Shown: piece by piece, positions 8,225 through 18,289 of the stretch
How positions within the stretch are numbered: the first letter of the stretch is position 1
Layout: every line of letters starts with the position of its first letter
Origin: Firm-13 sp964579245
GTDB lineage: Bacteria; Bacillota; Clostridia; Saccharofermentanales; Saccharofermentanaceae
Assembly: GCA_964579245.1 (NCBI GenBank)
Contig: CAZOFY010000003.1
Location: forward strand, 15,982 to 79,981
Length of the DNA: 64,000 nt
Direction: 5' to 3'
The notes under the pieces: generated by a model
What the model was told of the DNA's origin: nothing
What the model saw: the letters and a program-made list of their open reading frames with translations, nothing else
Databases searched by the model: none
Position numbers and translations under genes: made by a program

Positions 8225-8842
8225 TTATCCTTTCGTCGTGTGATCCCCCGGTCCTTCGTCCGCAGACGGTTCATCGCAGACCTTTGATGAATCTCGAATC
8301 AAAGTTATACCGTAACAAACCGTTGCAAATGTTGACATCAGTACCGGTGGAATAAAAACAAAGTGAATCACCATCAAATAAGAGGCCGGAATAAAAAAGA
8401 TGCTGGCTAAAGCTATGACAAAAAGCACAGTAGAAGCCTTCCCATACCATTTGGAATGGACAACAACGCTTTTTTTCTGTAATAAATAGGCTCCGCCGAG
8501 AAGCATGATGACTTCCTTGATGATAATGAAAAGAACAACCCATAGCGGAATCCGGTTGATCAAAAAAAGCACGAACGCTGTTGTAAACTGAAACAGTTTA
8601 TCAACGAACGGATCATAAATCTTTCCAAAGTCTGAAATCTGGTTAAAATGTCTGGCGATATACCCGTCCAGCATATCAGTGACCCAAATCGCAACAAAAA
8701 AACAAAACGCCAGCACACTGAAACGGTTCCCTTCCTCTCCGGATTGACCGCTCATATAAATAAAAACAGCCATAAACGGGATTGCCGCCAGTCGTATCGT
8801 TGTCAGAATGTTCGGAACGGTCCATGCAAACTTCAGCTTCAT
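8225..8842 (-). CDS. pgsA: CDP-diacylglycerol-glycerol-3-phosphate 3-phosphatidyltransferase
   Basis: Makes phosphatidylglycerol phosphate from CDP-diacylglycerol and glycerol-3-phosphate in the membrane. 205 residues with about five membrane segments. The CDP-alcohol phosphotransferase signature D-x2-DG-x2-AR-x8-G-x3-D-x3-D is perfect (D56, D59, G60, A63, R64, G73, D77, D81). The AGGAGA site and 6-bp spacing after pfkA indicate cotranscription. Other CDP-alcohol transferases share the motif, but N-terminal NILTTIRL fits PgsA. Confidence 0.92.
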   Translation of the reverse strand: MKLKFAWTVPNILTTIRLAAIPFMAVFIYMSGQSGEEGNRFSVLAFCFFVAIWVTDMLDGYIARHFNQISDFGKIYDPFVDKLFQFTTAFVLFLINRIPLWVVLFIIIKEVIMLLGGAYLLQKKSVVVHSKWYGKASTVLFVIALASIFFIPASYLMVIHFVFIPPVLMSTFATVCYGITLIRDSSKVCDEPSADEGPGDHTTKG

Positions 8843-8848
8843 ATTCTC

Positions 8849-9901
8849 CTATGACAAGAGCTTCGCTCTGTCCATGTCCTCTTCTGTAATTGTTTTTATC
8901 ATACGTAAGCCTTCTTCAATGTCAATGTCAGAAATCTTTCCGTCTCTGAAAACAACAAGCCGGTTCAATTTCTTAGCCTGTATGCACTCGACCGCGCGAA
9001 CACCCATCATACTTGCCATGGTACGATCGCGCAGTGTCGGGCTACCGCCCCTCTGCAAGTGTCCAAGAATGGTCGGTCGTGACTCAATACCGGTAACTTC
9101 CTCAATCCGCTGGGCGATCTCAACAGTCTTGCCGGCACCTTCGGCAACGATAACAATATAGTGATGCTTGCCGGCATTACGCCCGTCAAGAATGACCTTT
9201 ATTACATCCTTGTCAAAATCATACGTGTGTTCCGGTATCAGGACCACTTCCGCGCCGGTAGCTATGCCTACGTTCAATGCAATATATCCGGCCCGTCTGC
9301 CCATAACCTCGATGACACTGCAGCGCTCGTGCGAGGACGCTGTGTCGCGAAGCTTATCGATCGCCTCCATAGCCGTGTTCATCGCGGTGTCATACCCGAT
9401 CGTATATTCCGTGGAAGCGATATCGTTGTCAATCGTACCCGGAAGTCCGATCACGGGCACACCAAATCTTGCCAGATCACGAGCTCCCTTATAAGAACCG
9501 TCACCGCCGATCACGACAAGGACATCAATTCCAAAGACCTTGCACATCTTCGCGCCTTTTGCGACACCTTCCGGTGTCTCGAATGTCTTGGATCTCGCCG
9601 TCATTAAAAAAGTTCCGCCGCGCTGAAGCTTCTCTGATACATCTCTCTTGGTGATCTCGATTACCTCACCCTTCCAGAGCCCGTGAAACCCTCTCGTTAC
9701 ACCAAACACCTTATAGCCGAAATGTGTTCCGGCCCTGACAACAGCACGTATTGTCGCGTTCATCCCGGGTGCATCGCCTCCGCTGGTAAGGATGCCTATA
9801 CCGCGGATTGGCGGAACATCCGATGGGGAGACCGTATCATAGTTCAAAGCAACCATCTCTTTCAAATTAGGGATGTTGGATTCAAAATTATCATCTATCA
9901 T
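8849..9901 (-). CDS. pfkA: ATP-dependent 6-phosphofructokinase
   Basis: Phosphorylates fructose 6-phosphate in glycolysis. 350 residues, about 30 longer than typical bacterial PfkA because of an N-terminal extension before GIGILTSGGDAPGMN. GGDGS and PGTIDND carry Gly at the two positions that distinguish ATP-using from PPi-using enzymes. RRAGYIAL and LGHLQRGG are also present. The AAAGGTG site lies just before 9901, so the extension seems genuine. It is the first gene of an operon with pgsA and mutS2, with a TATAAT at 9954-9959. Confidence 0.95.
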   Translation of the reverse strand: MIDDNFESNIPNLKEMVALNYDTVSPSDVPPIRGIGILTSGGDAPGMNATIRAVVRAGTHFGYKVFGVTRGFHGLWKGEVIEITKRDVSEKLQRGGTFLMTARSKTFETPEGVAKGAKMCKVFGIDVLVVIGGDGSYKGARDLARFGVPVIGLPGTIDNDIASTEYTIGYDTAMNTAMEAIDKLRDTASSHERCSVIEVMGRRAGYIALNVGIATGAEVVLIPEHTYDFDKDVIKVILDGRNAGKHHYIVIVAEGAGKTVEIAQRIEEVTGIESRPTILGHLQRGGSPTLRDRTMASMMGVRAVECIQAKKLNRLVVFRDGKISDIDIEEGLRMIKTITEEDMDRAKLLS

Positions 9902-9953
9902 ATATTCACCTTTTCTCTCAAATGTGATATGTAATACAAATTAGAACTCACTA

Positions 9954-9959
9954 CATTAT
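9954..9959 (-). promoter_or_regulatory. -10 box for pfkA operon
   Basis: Minus-strand TATAAT about 53 bp upstream of pfkA. The -35 is T-rich (TTTTCT-like) and poor. Confidence 0.45.
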
Positions 9960-10052
9960 ACAGGGAGTTAGGAGAAAGAAAAAGCCGAAAGATTCCGATC
10001 AATTTCCGAGAAAAAACCATAAGCGCCGGATCATCAATCAAAGGCTTAAATC

Positions 10053-13000
10053 CTAGAAAATAGCCAAATTATCAAATCCATACTGCTGGGCTATCTGCTT
10101 AAGGATATCATTCTGCGGATCGACCGCGTACTGTTCCGGCAACAGCACTCTTTTTCCGGAATTGGCAAAAAACACAACGACTCGCATCCGCCCGTGAAAA
10201 TACTCAAGCGTAGATAATAATCTTCGAAAACCGGTATCCTTCTCATCGCCAAAATATCGAAGGCAAAGTCTTTGCCCGATCTCTTTCTCGCTCGTATCAA
10301 CGCAAGGCCGCTTATCCTCGCCATCATCGGTTATCTCGCCTCCGGCTCGCGGATCGTGAAGAATCTCGGGAGAAGGATCCGGTCTGTTTGGAGAATGCAC
10401 TGATTTGTCGAGGGCGATCGGATACCCGTTCTTTTCCCGAACAAAAGACTTTCTCCTCGGTGCGGGGAGCTCCATGTTGGGGGTCAATTCCGTAATGCTC
10501 TGAGCCATCAACTTCGGAGCTTCGTCCTCCTTCAGGCTGATCCGTCCCTCAATCAGAAGGACACGGTTCTCTTGCAGGATCGATGAATACTTCTGGAACG
10601 TATCCGGGAACACAATCACTTCGAAGGTACCCAGCATATCCTCCATAGTGAGAAAAGCCATCATCCGGTTGCTCTTGGTTGTTTTCGTAGTACGAGCCTG
10701 CAAAAGGCCCGCCATTCGAACGTAAGCATTATCGGTTACGGGGCTGTCGGAAATGACGCTGTCCTCTGATGATGAAGGAACAAAAACAGAGCTATCAGTG
10801 TCCGTGCAGTGTGCAATAACATGCTTGTATTCTTCCAGCGGATGACCGGAAACATAAAGACCGAGGACCTCCTTCTCACGGGAAAGCTTCTCTGATGCGG
10901 AGTATTCCGGTATCGCGGGATACTCTGGTTCCCTGACTGAAGCCTCCTCCTTCTCAACCATGCCAAACAATGACAATTGACCGTCCATAACACGGTTCCG
11001 CGACGATGTAAGTAGCTGAAGATAGGGATCAAGAGCCGCCATCATTGAGGATCTGGGAATACCAAAACTGTCCAGAGATGACGAGAGAATCAACGACTCG
11101 ATCATCTTTCGGTTGACATCCATGGGAAAAACCCGTCGAAGAAAATCACCATAAGACAGGAACGGGCCATTTCTCTCGCGATCTGCAATCATGTGCAGAA
11201 TCGCACCTTCTCCGGCATTCTTAATCGCCGATAAACCCACACGAATCGCCTTTTCACCCTCTGTCGTGAATCTCGCCCGACTTCTGTTGATATCAGGGGG
11301 AAGGACCTCGATCCCCATCTTCCGGCAACACCCGACATACCACGCTGTCTGCGTCAGATTCCCCCTGTAACTATTCAGCATTGCCGTCATAAACTCAGTC
11401 GGATGATAATACTTCATATACGCTGTATAATAACCAACAACCGCATAAGCAGCCGCGTGAGACTTATTGAACGCATATCCGGAGAATTGAGCTACGTCCT
11501 CATAAATCTTCCTCGCAACAGCCTCAGGAACGCCTCTAAGGACCGCACCGTCAACTGTTCTGCCGATCTCGTCAGTTCCGCCGAAAATAAACATCTCTCT
11601 GTATTTCTCCATCAGGGATGCTTGCTTCTTGCTCATCGCCCTTCGAATATTGTCGGATTGTCCCATGGAGAACCCGGCCAGGTCTCTGACGATTTGCATG
11701 ACCTGTTCTTGATATACCATGCACCCGTAGGTAACATCGAGGATGGGTTCGAGCAGCGGATGATCATACTGAATGGACGATTGATTATGGCGGCCTGCAA
11801 CGTACTTCGGGATCTGTTCCATCGGGCCGGGCCTGTACAGAGAAATACCTGCGATAATATCTTCTATTGAGTTCGGAAGAAGCTCAGTCATAAACGAAGT
11901 CATGCCGGCACTCTCCAACTGAAAGACGCCCTCCGTCTCTCCTTTGCTGATCATCTTGAAAATATTCTGATCATCGAAATGAATCGAATCATAATCAATC
12001 CATATCGCCTTATTCTCCATGACCATTTCTGCCGCGTCGCGAAGCACGGTCAGTGTGCGTAATCCGAGAAAATCAAACTTCAGCAGACCGATCGCCTCGA
12101 CATTATTCTTGTCGAACTGTACAACCATCGATTCATCATTCTTCGATAACGGTGCAAGCTCGGTAAGCGGCAGACTAGATATAACTACGCCTGCGGCATG
12201 GGTCGAAGCGTGCCTCGGCATCCCCTCAAACAGCATGGCGGTATCAAGGACCTCTTTGGTCAGCGGCTGATTATTATATGCTGTCAGCAGGTCTGCAGAA
12301 GCCTTTAGTGCGTCTTGTATCTTCACACCCGGCATTCCCGGGATCATCTTGGCAATCCTGTCGCTCTCGGAATACGGTACCTCGAGTGCTCTGGCGACGT
12401 CGCGGACACAAGCCCGTGCCGCTAACGTCCCGAATGTAATAACCTGCGCAACACGGTCTGCTCCGTACTTCTTCGTCACATATTCGATAACTTCCGGACG
12501 CCGCTCATAGCAAAAATCGATATCGAAATCAGGCATATTGACTCTCTCGCTGTTGAGAAAACGCTCAAAAATCAGCTTGTACTTCATCGGATCAATATTG
12601 GTAATCATCAATGCAAACGCCACCAGTGAACCGGCCCCGGATCCTCTGCCGGGTCCGACCATGATCTCGTGGTCGCGGGCGTATTTGATAAAATCCCATA
12701 CAATCAGGAAATAGTCCGTAAACCCCATCTGAACAATAACGGCAAGCTCGTACTCGAGTCGCTTCAGATAGGAATCGATATCAATTTCGCCATCCATCCG
12801 CTTGAATCGCGAGTATAGTCCGTCCATTGCAAGCTTACGCAGATAGCTCTCATTGTCCTGATAAGAATCCGGGATGTCGAAGGACGGCAAATGAATATCT
12901 CCAAATATGTAACCGGCCTTACATCGTTCGGCGATTCGAACGGTATTATCTATCGCTGAGGGAATATTGGGAAAGAAATTTCGCATTTCTTCCTCAGATC

Positions 13001-13757
13001 GCAAATAAAAATCATCGGTAGGCATTCTCATCCTGTCCTTGTCGGATATGTGCTTGCCTGTCTGCATGCAAAGAAGGATATCGTGAGCCTTTGCATCTTC
13101 CTTACGCATATAATGGCAATCATTCGTTGCCACTAACGGAATGCCCGTCTCTATAGACAGACGGATCAAATGCGCGTTGACTCTGGCTTGTGCAGGAATC
13201 GAATTACTCTGAATCTCTAAATAGAAGTTATCTCTGCCAAATACGGAGTCGTACCAAAGCGCAATCTGTCTGGCATCCTCAAAGCGTTCTTCAAGCAAGG
13301 CCTGTGGTATCTCTCCCGCAAGGCAGGCTGACAACGCGATCAATCCGGCTGAATATTTCTCGAGCAACTCTCTGTCGATTCGAGGCCGATAATAAAATCC
13401 CTCCGAGAACCCAGCTGAGACGAGACGATTCAGATTGATCAAGCCTTCCTGGTTCATTGCCAACAAAATCAAATGATAGGGCTCTCGATCTATCCCGACT
13501 TCTCTCTGCGTTCTTCCTCTCGGAGCAACATAGCACTCACAACCGATGATGGGGTGAATGCCTTCTGCTGTCATTTTTCGGTAAAAATTAACCGCACCAT
13601 ACATTACACCATGATCCGTTACAGCACATGAGTCCATGCCAAGTTCCTTCAAACGAGCAGCAATATCCTTGATCCGGATCGCTCCGTCAAGAAGACTATA
13701 CTCGGTGTGTAGATGCAGATGAACAAATCCCTTTCCTGCAACAGCTCCCTCTGACAT
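10053..13757 (-). CDS. dnaE: DNA polymerase III alpha subunit, DnaE type
   Basis: 1234 residues. An N-terminal PHP domain (FVHLHLHTEYSLLDG, TDHGVMYG) is followed by the C-family polymerase core with catalytic Asp residues in PDFDIDF (D410, D412, D414). Next come the helix-hairpin-helix region, an OB domain (VRMAGLLQARTTKTTKSNRMMAFLTMED, about 955-1040) and a C-terminal tail. In Bacillota DnaE usually works beside PolC, extending primers; the PolC gene is not in the window. The GGGAGGAG site and 12-bp gap after uvrB suggest that uvrB and dnaE are cotranscribed and so share SOS control. The order of domains and length are typical. Confidence 0.96.
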   Translation of the reverse strand: MSEGAVAGKGFVHLHLHTEYSLLDGAIRIKDIAARLKELGMDSCAVTDHGVMYGAVNFYRKMTAEGIHPIIGCECYVAPRGRTQREVGIDREPYHLILLAMNQEGLINLNRLVSAGFSEGFYYRPRIDRELLEKYSAGLIALSACLAGEIPQALLEERFEDARQIALWYDSVFGRDNFYLEIQSNSIPAQARVNAHLIRLSIETGIPLVATNDCHYMRKEDAKAHDILLCMQTGKHISDKDRMRMPTDDFYLRSEEEMRNFFPNIPSAIDNTVRIAERCKAGYIFGDIHLPSFDIPDSYQDNESYLRKLAMDGLYSRFKRMDGEIDIDSYLKRLEYELAVIVQMGFTDYFLIVWDFIKYARDHEIMVGPGRGSGAGSLVAFALMITNIDPMKYKLIFERFLNSERVNMPDFDIDFCYERRPEVIEYVTKKYGADRVAQVITFGTLAARACVRDVARALEVPYSESDRIAKMIPGMPGVKIQDALKASADLLTAYNNQPLTKEVLDTAMLFEGMPRHASTHAAGVVISSLPLTELAPLSKNDESMVVQFDKNNVEAIGLLKFDFLGLRTLTVLRDAAEMVMENKAIWIDYDSIHFDDQNIFKMISKGETEGVFQLESAGMTSFMTELLPNSIEDIIAGISLYRPGPMEQIPKYVAGRHNQSSIQYDHPLLEPILDVTYGCMVYQEQVMQIVRDLAGFSMGQSDNIRRAMSKKQASLMEKYREMFIFGGTDEIGRTVDGAVLRGVPEAVARKIYEDVAQFSGYAFNKSHAAAYAVVGYYTAYMKYYHPTEFMTAMLNSYRGNLTQTAWYVGCCRKMGIEVLPPDINRSRARFTTEGEKAIRVGLSAIKNAGEGAILHMIADRERNGPFLSYGDFLRRVFPMDVNRKMIESLILSSSLDSFGIPRSSMMAALDPYLQLLTSSRNRVMDGQLSLFGMVEKEEASVREPEYPAIPEYSASEKLSREKEVLGLYVSGHPLEEYKHVIAHCTDTDSSVFVPSSSEDSVISDSPVTDNAYVRMAGLLQARTTKTTKSNRMMAFLTMEDMLGTFEVIVFPDTFQKYSSILQENRVLLIEGRISLKEDEAPKLMAQSITELTPNMELPAPRRKSFVREKNGYPIALDKSVHSPNRPDPSPEILHDPRAGGEITDDGEDKRPCVDTSEKEIGQRLCLRYFGDEKDTGFRRLLSTLEYFHGRMRVVVFFANSGKRVLLPEQYAVDPQNDILKQIAQQYGFDNLAIF

Positions 13758-13769
13758 GTCTCCTCCCGC

Positions 13770-15821
13770 TCACGATCGAAGCCGGCCTTTGATAGAAACC
13801 AAAAGGTCCCGAAGCCTTGCGGCCTCCTCAAACTCCAGGTTCTTAGCTGCTTCCTTCATCTCTTTGTCAATCCGCTTGGCAATTTTCTGCAATTCAGTCT
13901 GTGAGAGCTTGGCACTCTTCTCGTCGAGAAGCTTCCCGATCTCAGCTTCATCGACGCCTTCCTCGCGACTGATCTCTTCAATTGTGTCGAGAACGCCTCG
14001 TACTTCCTTGCTTACGCTCTTGGGTATAATTCCATTATCCTCATTATACGCCAATTGTATCTCCCGGCGCCGATTCGTCTCGGAAATCGCCGAAAACATA
14101 CTGTCTGTAATCTGATCCGCATACAAAATGACCATACCGTTGACATTCCTGGCCGCCCGTCCGATGATCTGGATCAGGGAACGCGCGGAACGCAAAAATC
14201 CTTCCTTATCCGCATCCAAAATCATAATTCGGGACACTTCAGGAAGATCAAGGCCTTCCCGAAGCAGATTGATTCCAACAAGTACATCAAACACGCCCTG
14301 GCGCAAATCCCGCAGAATCTTCATTCTCTCAACCGTGTCAATATCAGAATGCAAATATTTAACCCGTATTCCTTCATTTGCAAGGAATGCAGAAAGATCT
14401 TCCGCCATCTTCTTCGTCAGAGTCAAAACCAGAGACCTCTCCCCGCGCTTTGTTGTCTCCTTGAGCTCAGAAAGGATATCGTCAATCTGACCCTCGACGG
14501 GTCGAATCGCGATCTGCGGGTCGACAAGTCCGGTCGGCCGTATGATCTGTTCCGCTGTCTGAAGACTGTGCTGTGCCTCATATACAGACGGTGTTGCGGA
14601 AACGAATAAAGTCTGCCCCATCTTCTTCTCAAACTCGCTGAACTGTAAAGGCCGGTTATCAAATGCCGAAGGAAGTCGGAAGCCATAATCGACCAATGTT
14701 GTCTTTCTGGATCGGTCTCCGTTATACATCGCCCCAATCTGGGGAACAGAAACATGTGACTCGTCAATCATAAGCAGATAATCACTCGGGAAGAAATCGA
14801 TCAGGGTATACGGAGCCGTTCCGGGAGCACGGGCAGCCAAATGCCTCGAGTAATTCTCGATACCCTTGCAAAAGCCCGTCTCACGAAGCATCTCCAGGTC
14901 ATATCGTGTTCTCTGCTCGAGACGGTATGCTTCGATTATCTTGCCCTCTGCACGAAGCTGGGACAAGCGCTCCTCAAGCTCAACCTCGATAGATACAAGC
15001 GCCTTCTTCATCTTATCTATGCTCGTCGCATAATGTGAAGCAGGAAAAACAGCGGTATAATTCCTCGCCCACTGTACTTTGCCTGTGATAAAGTCAACTT
15101 CAGTGATCTTCTCAATCACATCGCCGAAAAAACTGACCCTGGTGAGAAGATTCTCAGATGACGGCGGAAAGATATCAATGGTATCTCCTCGAACGCGAAA
15201 AGCACCTCTCTTCAATTCAAAATCATTTCTGGCATACTGAATGGAAATGAGTTCCCGAATGATCTGATCCCGGTCCTTCCGCATGCCGGGACGAAGACTG
15301 ACCATCATCTCTCGGTAATCTTCAGGATCACCAAGCCCGTAAATGCATGATACCGACGCGACAACGATTACGTCCCTCCGCTCAAGAAGTGAGGATGTAG
15401 CCGAGTGGCGCATACGTTCAATCTCATCGTTGATGGCGGAATCCTTCTCGATATAGGTATCCGAGGCAGCAATATAGGCCTCAGGTTGATAATAGTCGTA
15501 ATATGAGACAAAATATTCGACGGCATTATCCGGAAAAAAAGCCTTGAACTCAGCGCATAGCTGGGCCGCAAGAGTCTTATTGTGTGCGATGACAAGTGTC
15601 GGTCGTTGAAGACGCTCTATCAGGTTCGCCATCGTAAAGGTTTTGCCGGAGCCTGTCACTCCAAGCAGGGTCTGAGCCGACAGCCCTTCGCGAAAACCGC
15701 TTTCCAGAAGGCTGATAGCTTGAGGCTGATCACCCATGGGCTTCATATCCGACGCGATTCGAAAAGGACGGGAAAGCTCAGATGAAATTTCATGTCCAAT
15801 AATACCAGGTTGGTCTTGCAT
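13770..15821 (-). CDS. uvrB: Excinuclease ABC subunit B
   Basis: Damage-recognition helicase-like subunit of nucleotide excision repair. 683 residues from the chosen start. Walker A GVTGSGKTFT, the YYDYYQPEAYI beta-hairpin that inserts into DNA, helicase motifs DESH and QIIGRAARN, and a C-terminal UVR motif are present. The frame stays open to 15992, but ATG 15821 has an AGGGAG 7 nt upstream and gives the normal length. The longer reading would include the promoter. A LexA box overlaps the -35 at 15903-15914. Confidence 0.95.
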   Translation of the reverse strand: MQDQPGIIGHEISSELSRPFRIASDMKPMGDQPQAISLLESGFREGLSAQTLLGVTGSGKTFTMANLIERLQRPTLVIAHNKTLAAQLCAEFKAFFPDNAVEYFVSYYDYYQPEAYIAASDTYIEKDSAINDEIERMRHSATSSLLERRDVIVVASVSCIYGLGDPEDYREMMVSLRPGMRKDRDQIIRELISIQYARNDFELKRGAFRVRGDTIDIFPPSSENLLTRVSFFGDVIEKITEVDFITGKVQWARNYTAVFPASHYATSIDKMKKALVSIEVELEERLSQLRAEGKIIEAYRLEQRTRYDLEMLRETGFCKGIENYSRHLAARAPGTAPYTLIDFFPSDYLLMIDESHVSVPQIGAMYNGDRSRKTTLVDYGFRLPSAFDNRPLQFSEFEKKMGQTLFVSATPSVYEAQHSLQTAEQIIRPTGLVDPQIAIRPVEGQIDDILSELKETTKRGERSLVLTLTKKMAEDLSAFLANEGIRVKYLHSDIDTVERMKILRDLRQGVFDVLVGINLLREGLDLPEVSRIMILDADKEGFLRSARSLIQIIGRAARNVNGMVILYADQITDSMFSAISETNRRREIQLAYNEDNGIIPKSVSKEVRGVLDTIEEISREEGVDEAEIGKLLDEKSAKLSQTELQKIAKRIDKEMKEAAKNLEFEEAARLRDLLVSIKGRLRS

Positions 15822-15887
15822 ATACTTCTCCCTGTTCATGACAATACGATGTGGGCTGATGACCTGAGGTCTTATCTTGCTTCTAAT

Positions 15888-15916
15888 ATTATAGACGTTA
15901 TAGAACAAATGTTCAA
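15888..15916 (-). promoter_or_regulatory. uvrB-dnaE promoter
   Basis: Minus strand TTGAAC (15911-15916), a 17-bp spacer, TATAAT (15888-15893). Gives a leader of about 60 nt. Confidence 0.7.
15903..15914. promoter_or_regulatory. LexA/DinR SOS box
   Basis: GAACAAATGTTC is a perfect match to the Bacillota SOS box GAAC-N4-GTTC. It overlaps the uvrB -35 hexamer, the right place to block RNA polymerase. Confidence 0.8.
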
Positions 15917-16086
15917 CATGAGAAGGAACTATGCAAATACATTCTGAAAGGCGAATATTCTCATTTGCGAAATTCGAAAATAAAATTACCATTTTCGTGA
16001 CAAAATGCAGGAAGAGCCGAGCATTTTTGCAGAAAATGTACTATTATACTAAGTTGATAGAAAACATCCATTAGGAGGAGTTTAAT

Positions 16087-17157
16087 ATGTTTCCTGCAAT
16101 TCCTGTGACGAAAACAAATAATCCCAAGCAGAAGCCGGTCCCCGGACAACCGCTTCCTTTCGGAAAATACTTCACTGATCATATGTTCATCATGGATTAT
16201 GTTGAGGGCGAGGGCTGGATCAATCCTCGAATCGAAGAATACGCGCCAATTACAATTGAGCCCTCCGCTATGGTATTTCATTACGGCCAAGCCGTTTTTG
16301 AAGGACTTAAGGCCTATCGTTGTCCGGATGGAACAATTAATCTTTTCCGCCCCGAACTGAACTACGAAAGAATGAACGCATCTGACGAGAGACTGGTCAT
16401 TCCCCCGCTTGACGAGGATTTTTGTGTTCACGCCACCAAGGAGCTTGTGTCTGTCGACCGTGATTGGATCCCCGGCGGCGAGGGTGAATCTTTGTATATT
16501 CGTCCGTTTGTGATTGCCACTGACCCATACCTTGGCGTTCGACCTTCAAACACATATCGATTCATGATCATTCTATCCCCTTCAGGAGCATATTATCCTC
16601 AAGGCATCGACCCTGTAAAGATTTACGTCGAGGATAAGTACGTAAGAGCTGTCCGCGGAGGAACCGGCTTCACAAAATGTGCCGGAAACTATGCTTCGAG
16701 TCTGATCGCTCAGGATACGGCTCACAAGAAGGGCTATGTTCAGGTTCTCTGGCTTGACGGTATCGAACAAAAGTACATCGAAGAGGTCGGCTCGATGAAC
16801 ATTCTTTTCGTAATTGACGGGAAGCTTGTTACGCCCGTGCTGAATGGCAGCATTCTTCCCGGCATCACGAGAAGAACCTGTCTCGAACTTGCTAAATCTC
16901 TTGGAATAGAAGTTGAAGAGAAGAGAATCTCTATCGAAGAACTCATTGAGGCAGGCAAGTCAAAGCGCCTGACAGAAGCCTTCGGTTCCGGAACCGCTGC
17001 CGTTATATCTCCCGTGGGCGAGCTCAAGTATGAAGATACAGTCATTATGATCAACGACAATAAGATCGGCCCGATTGCTCAGCTCTTCTATGACACCATC
17101 ACGGGCGTACAAAAGGGCATCGTTGAAGACAAGTACGGATGGACAACAAAAATTTAA
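16087..17157 (+). CDS. ilvE: Branched-chain amino acid aminotransferase
   Basis: Last step of valine, leucine and isoleucine synthesis; PLP enzyme of fold class IV. 356 residues, the longer type resembling eukaryotic BCAT. The PLP lysine lies in GFTKCAGNYASSL; the FEGLKAYR and GSGTAAVISPVG segments are typical. AGGAGG lies 8 nt before the start. A possible -10 (TATACT, 16045-16050) lies upstream, with no convincing -35. A strong terminator follows. It stands alone, 18 kb from the leu/ilv block. Confidence 0.94.
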   Translation: MFPAIPVTKTNNPKQKPVPGQPLPFGKYFTDHMFIMDYVEGEGWINPRIEEYAPITIEPSAMVFHYGQAVFEGLKAYRCPDGTINLFRPELNYERMNASDERLVIPPLDEDFCVHATKELVSVDRDWIPGGEGESLYIRPFVIATDPYLGVRPSNTYRFMIILSPSGAYYPQGIDPVKIYVEDKYVRAVRGGTGFTKCAGNYASSLIAQDTAHKKGYVQVLWLDGIEQKYIEEVGSMNILFVIDGKLVTPVLNGSILPGITRRTCLELAKSLGIEVEEKRISIEELIEAGKSKRLTEAFGSGTAAVISPVGELKYEDTVIMINDNKIGPIAQLFYDTITGVQKGIVEDKYGWTTKI

Positions 17158-17178
17158 CAAGATTTCCAGCGAATATGG

Positions 17179-17216
17179 AACGACCGTTTGGAATGTGATC
17201 CAAACGGTCGTTTTTG
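17179..17216 (+). terminator. Rho-independent terminator of ilvE
   Basis: A 14-bp perfect stem (17179-17192 with 17199-17212), a 6-nt loop and a T-run. It closes ilvE before the convergent oxidoreductase gene. Confidence 0.92.
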
Positions 17217-17220
17217 CTTC

Positions 17221-18261
17221 TCATCCTTTTTCCTGCGGAAACACAACTCCAAAATCATGTCGAAGCTCGTCAAGCGTTTTCATAATGGAAAGAGTCTCAG
17301 ACAGCGGCATGATAGTGCTTTCCTTCGCTCCTGCTCTCACCTGCTTGATGACCTCCGCTGCTTCATACTGATAGCCGGTTCCCACCCACTCAGGCTCATA
17401 AACCTCTTCCAGGACGTCAAATCCCCAGTTCTCTGAAGGAGAGAATCTTTCGGCCTTGTTCGCCATCCAGAAATTGTGTATGCGAATCATTCCTTTCGTT
17501 CCGATAACAGTCATTTGATTAGGCAGGTTTCTATCAATGGCAACACTGGTCCTTGCTGATTTCATAATGTTCGAAAATTCTGCTCGTTTCTCACCATATC
17601 GAAGGATTGCATCGAAGGACGCGTCAACTCCACTGTCAGCCAACGAGACAACAGATGTATGATAATTCGGCGGTCCGCCAAACAGATACGAGAAAAAAGA
17701 TATCGGATATATTCCCAGATCCAGCAGCGAGCCTCCGCCCTTTTCTGGTACTACGGTCCGGTTGTCAGCCGAAGTCATTAGCTCCATGCCGAAATCACAG
17801 CTTGCCGAAAGAATCTCCCCGATCTTCCCGTCATCAATCCAGGATCTTACCTTCTTCGTTACTGGGAGAAATCGGGTCCACATCGCCTCCATTAGAAAGG
17901 CGTCATTCCTCCGGGCCGCATCAATCATTCGAGCAGATGACTGAGCATTCAGGGCAAATGGTTTTTCGCAGAGAACTGCTTTCCCTGCATTCAGAAACAG
18001 TATGACGGCATCCTCATGCTGAGGATTCAGATTTGCCACATAAACAGCATCAATTGAGTCATCCGCAGCGAGCTCCTCATAGGAAGCATAGGGCTTTGCA
18101 TTTGAATAGTAAGAGGAAAACTCAAGAACGAGTCTTTCAGCTCTTGCAAGATCACGAGAGGCGGCTCCGGCAAATTCCGCCTCCGGCATAAAGATTAATC
18201 CCCCGACGAATTTTCGGGCGATATTTCCAGAACCGGCCACTGCAAAACGAAATCGTGTCAT
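17221..18261 (-). CDS. Gfo/Idh/MocA family NAD(P)-dependent oxidoreductase
   Basis: 346 residues. N-terminal Rossmann fold with AVAGSGNIARKF, then CEKPFALN, the family's Lys-containing EKP motif, and a C-terminal alpha/beta substrate domain. It resembles the sugar or dihydrodiol dehydrogenase branch (MEAMWTRFLPV). It follows the cellobiose-epimerase gene by 28 bp, so its substrate is probably a sugar derivative; which one cannot be read from sequence. Confidence 0.85.
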   Translation of the reverse strand: MTRFRFAVAGSGNIARKFVGGLIFMPEAEFAGAASRDLARAERLVLEFSSYYSNAKPYASYEELAADDSIDAVYVANLNPQHEDAVILFLNAGKAVLCEKPFALNAQSSARMIDAARRNDAFLMEAMWTRFLPVTKKVRSWIDDGKIGEILSASCDFGMELMTSADNRTVVPEKGGGSLLDLGIYPISFFSYLFGGPPNYHTSVVSLADSGVDASFDAILRYGEKRAEFSNIMKSARTSVAIDRNLPNQMTVIGTKGMIRIHNFWMANKAERFSPSENWGFDVLEEVYEPEWVGTGYQYEAAEVIKQVRAGAKESTIMPLSETLSIMKTLDELRHDFGVVFPQEKG

Positions 18262-18289
18262 TTTTCTTCCCTTTCTGAGCGTAACCTCA

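Noticed and set aside
15822..15992. Longer UvrB with 57 extra N-terminal residues
   Set aside because: The extension covers the promoter and SOS box, has no ribosome site and is not typical of UvrB; ATG 15821 has AGGGAG.
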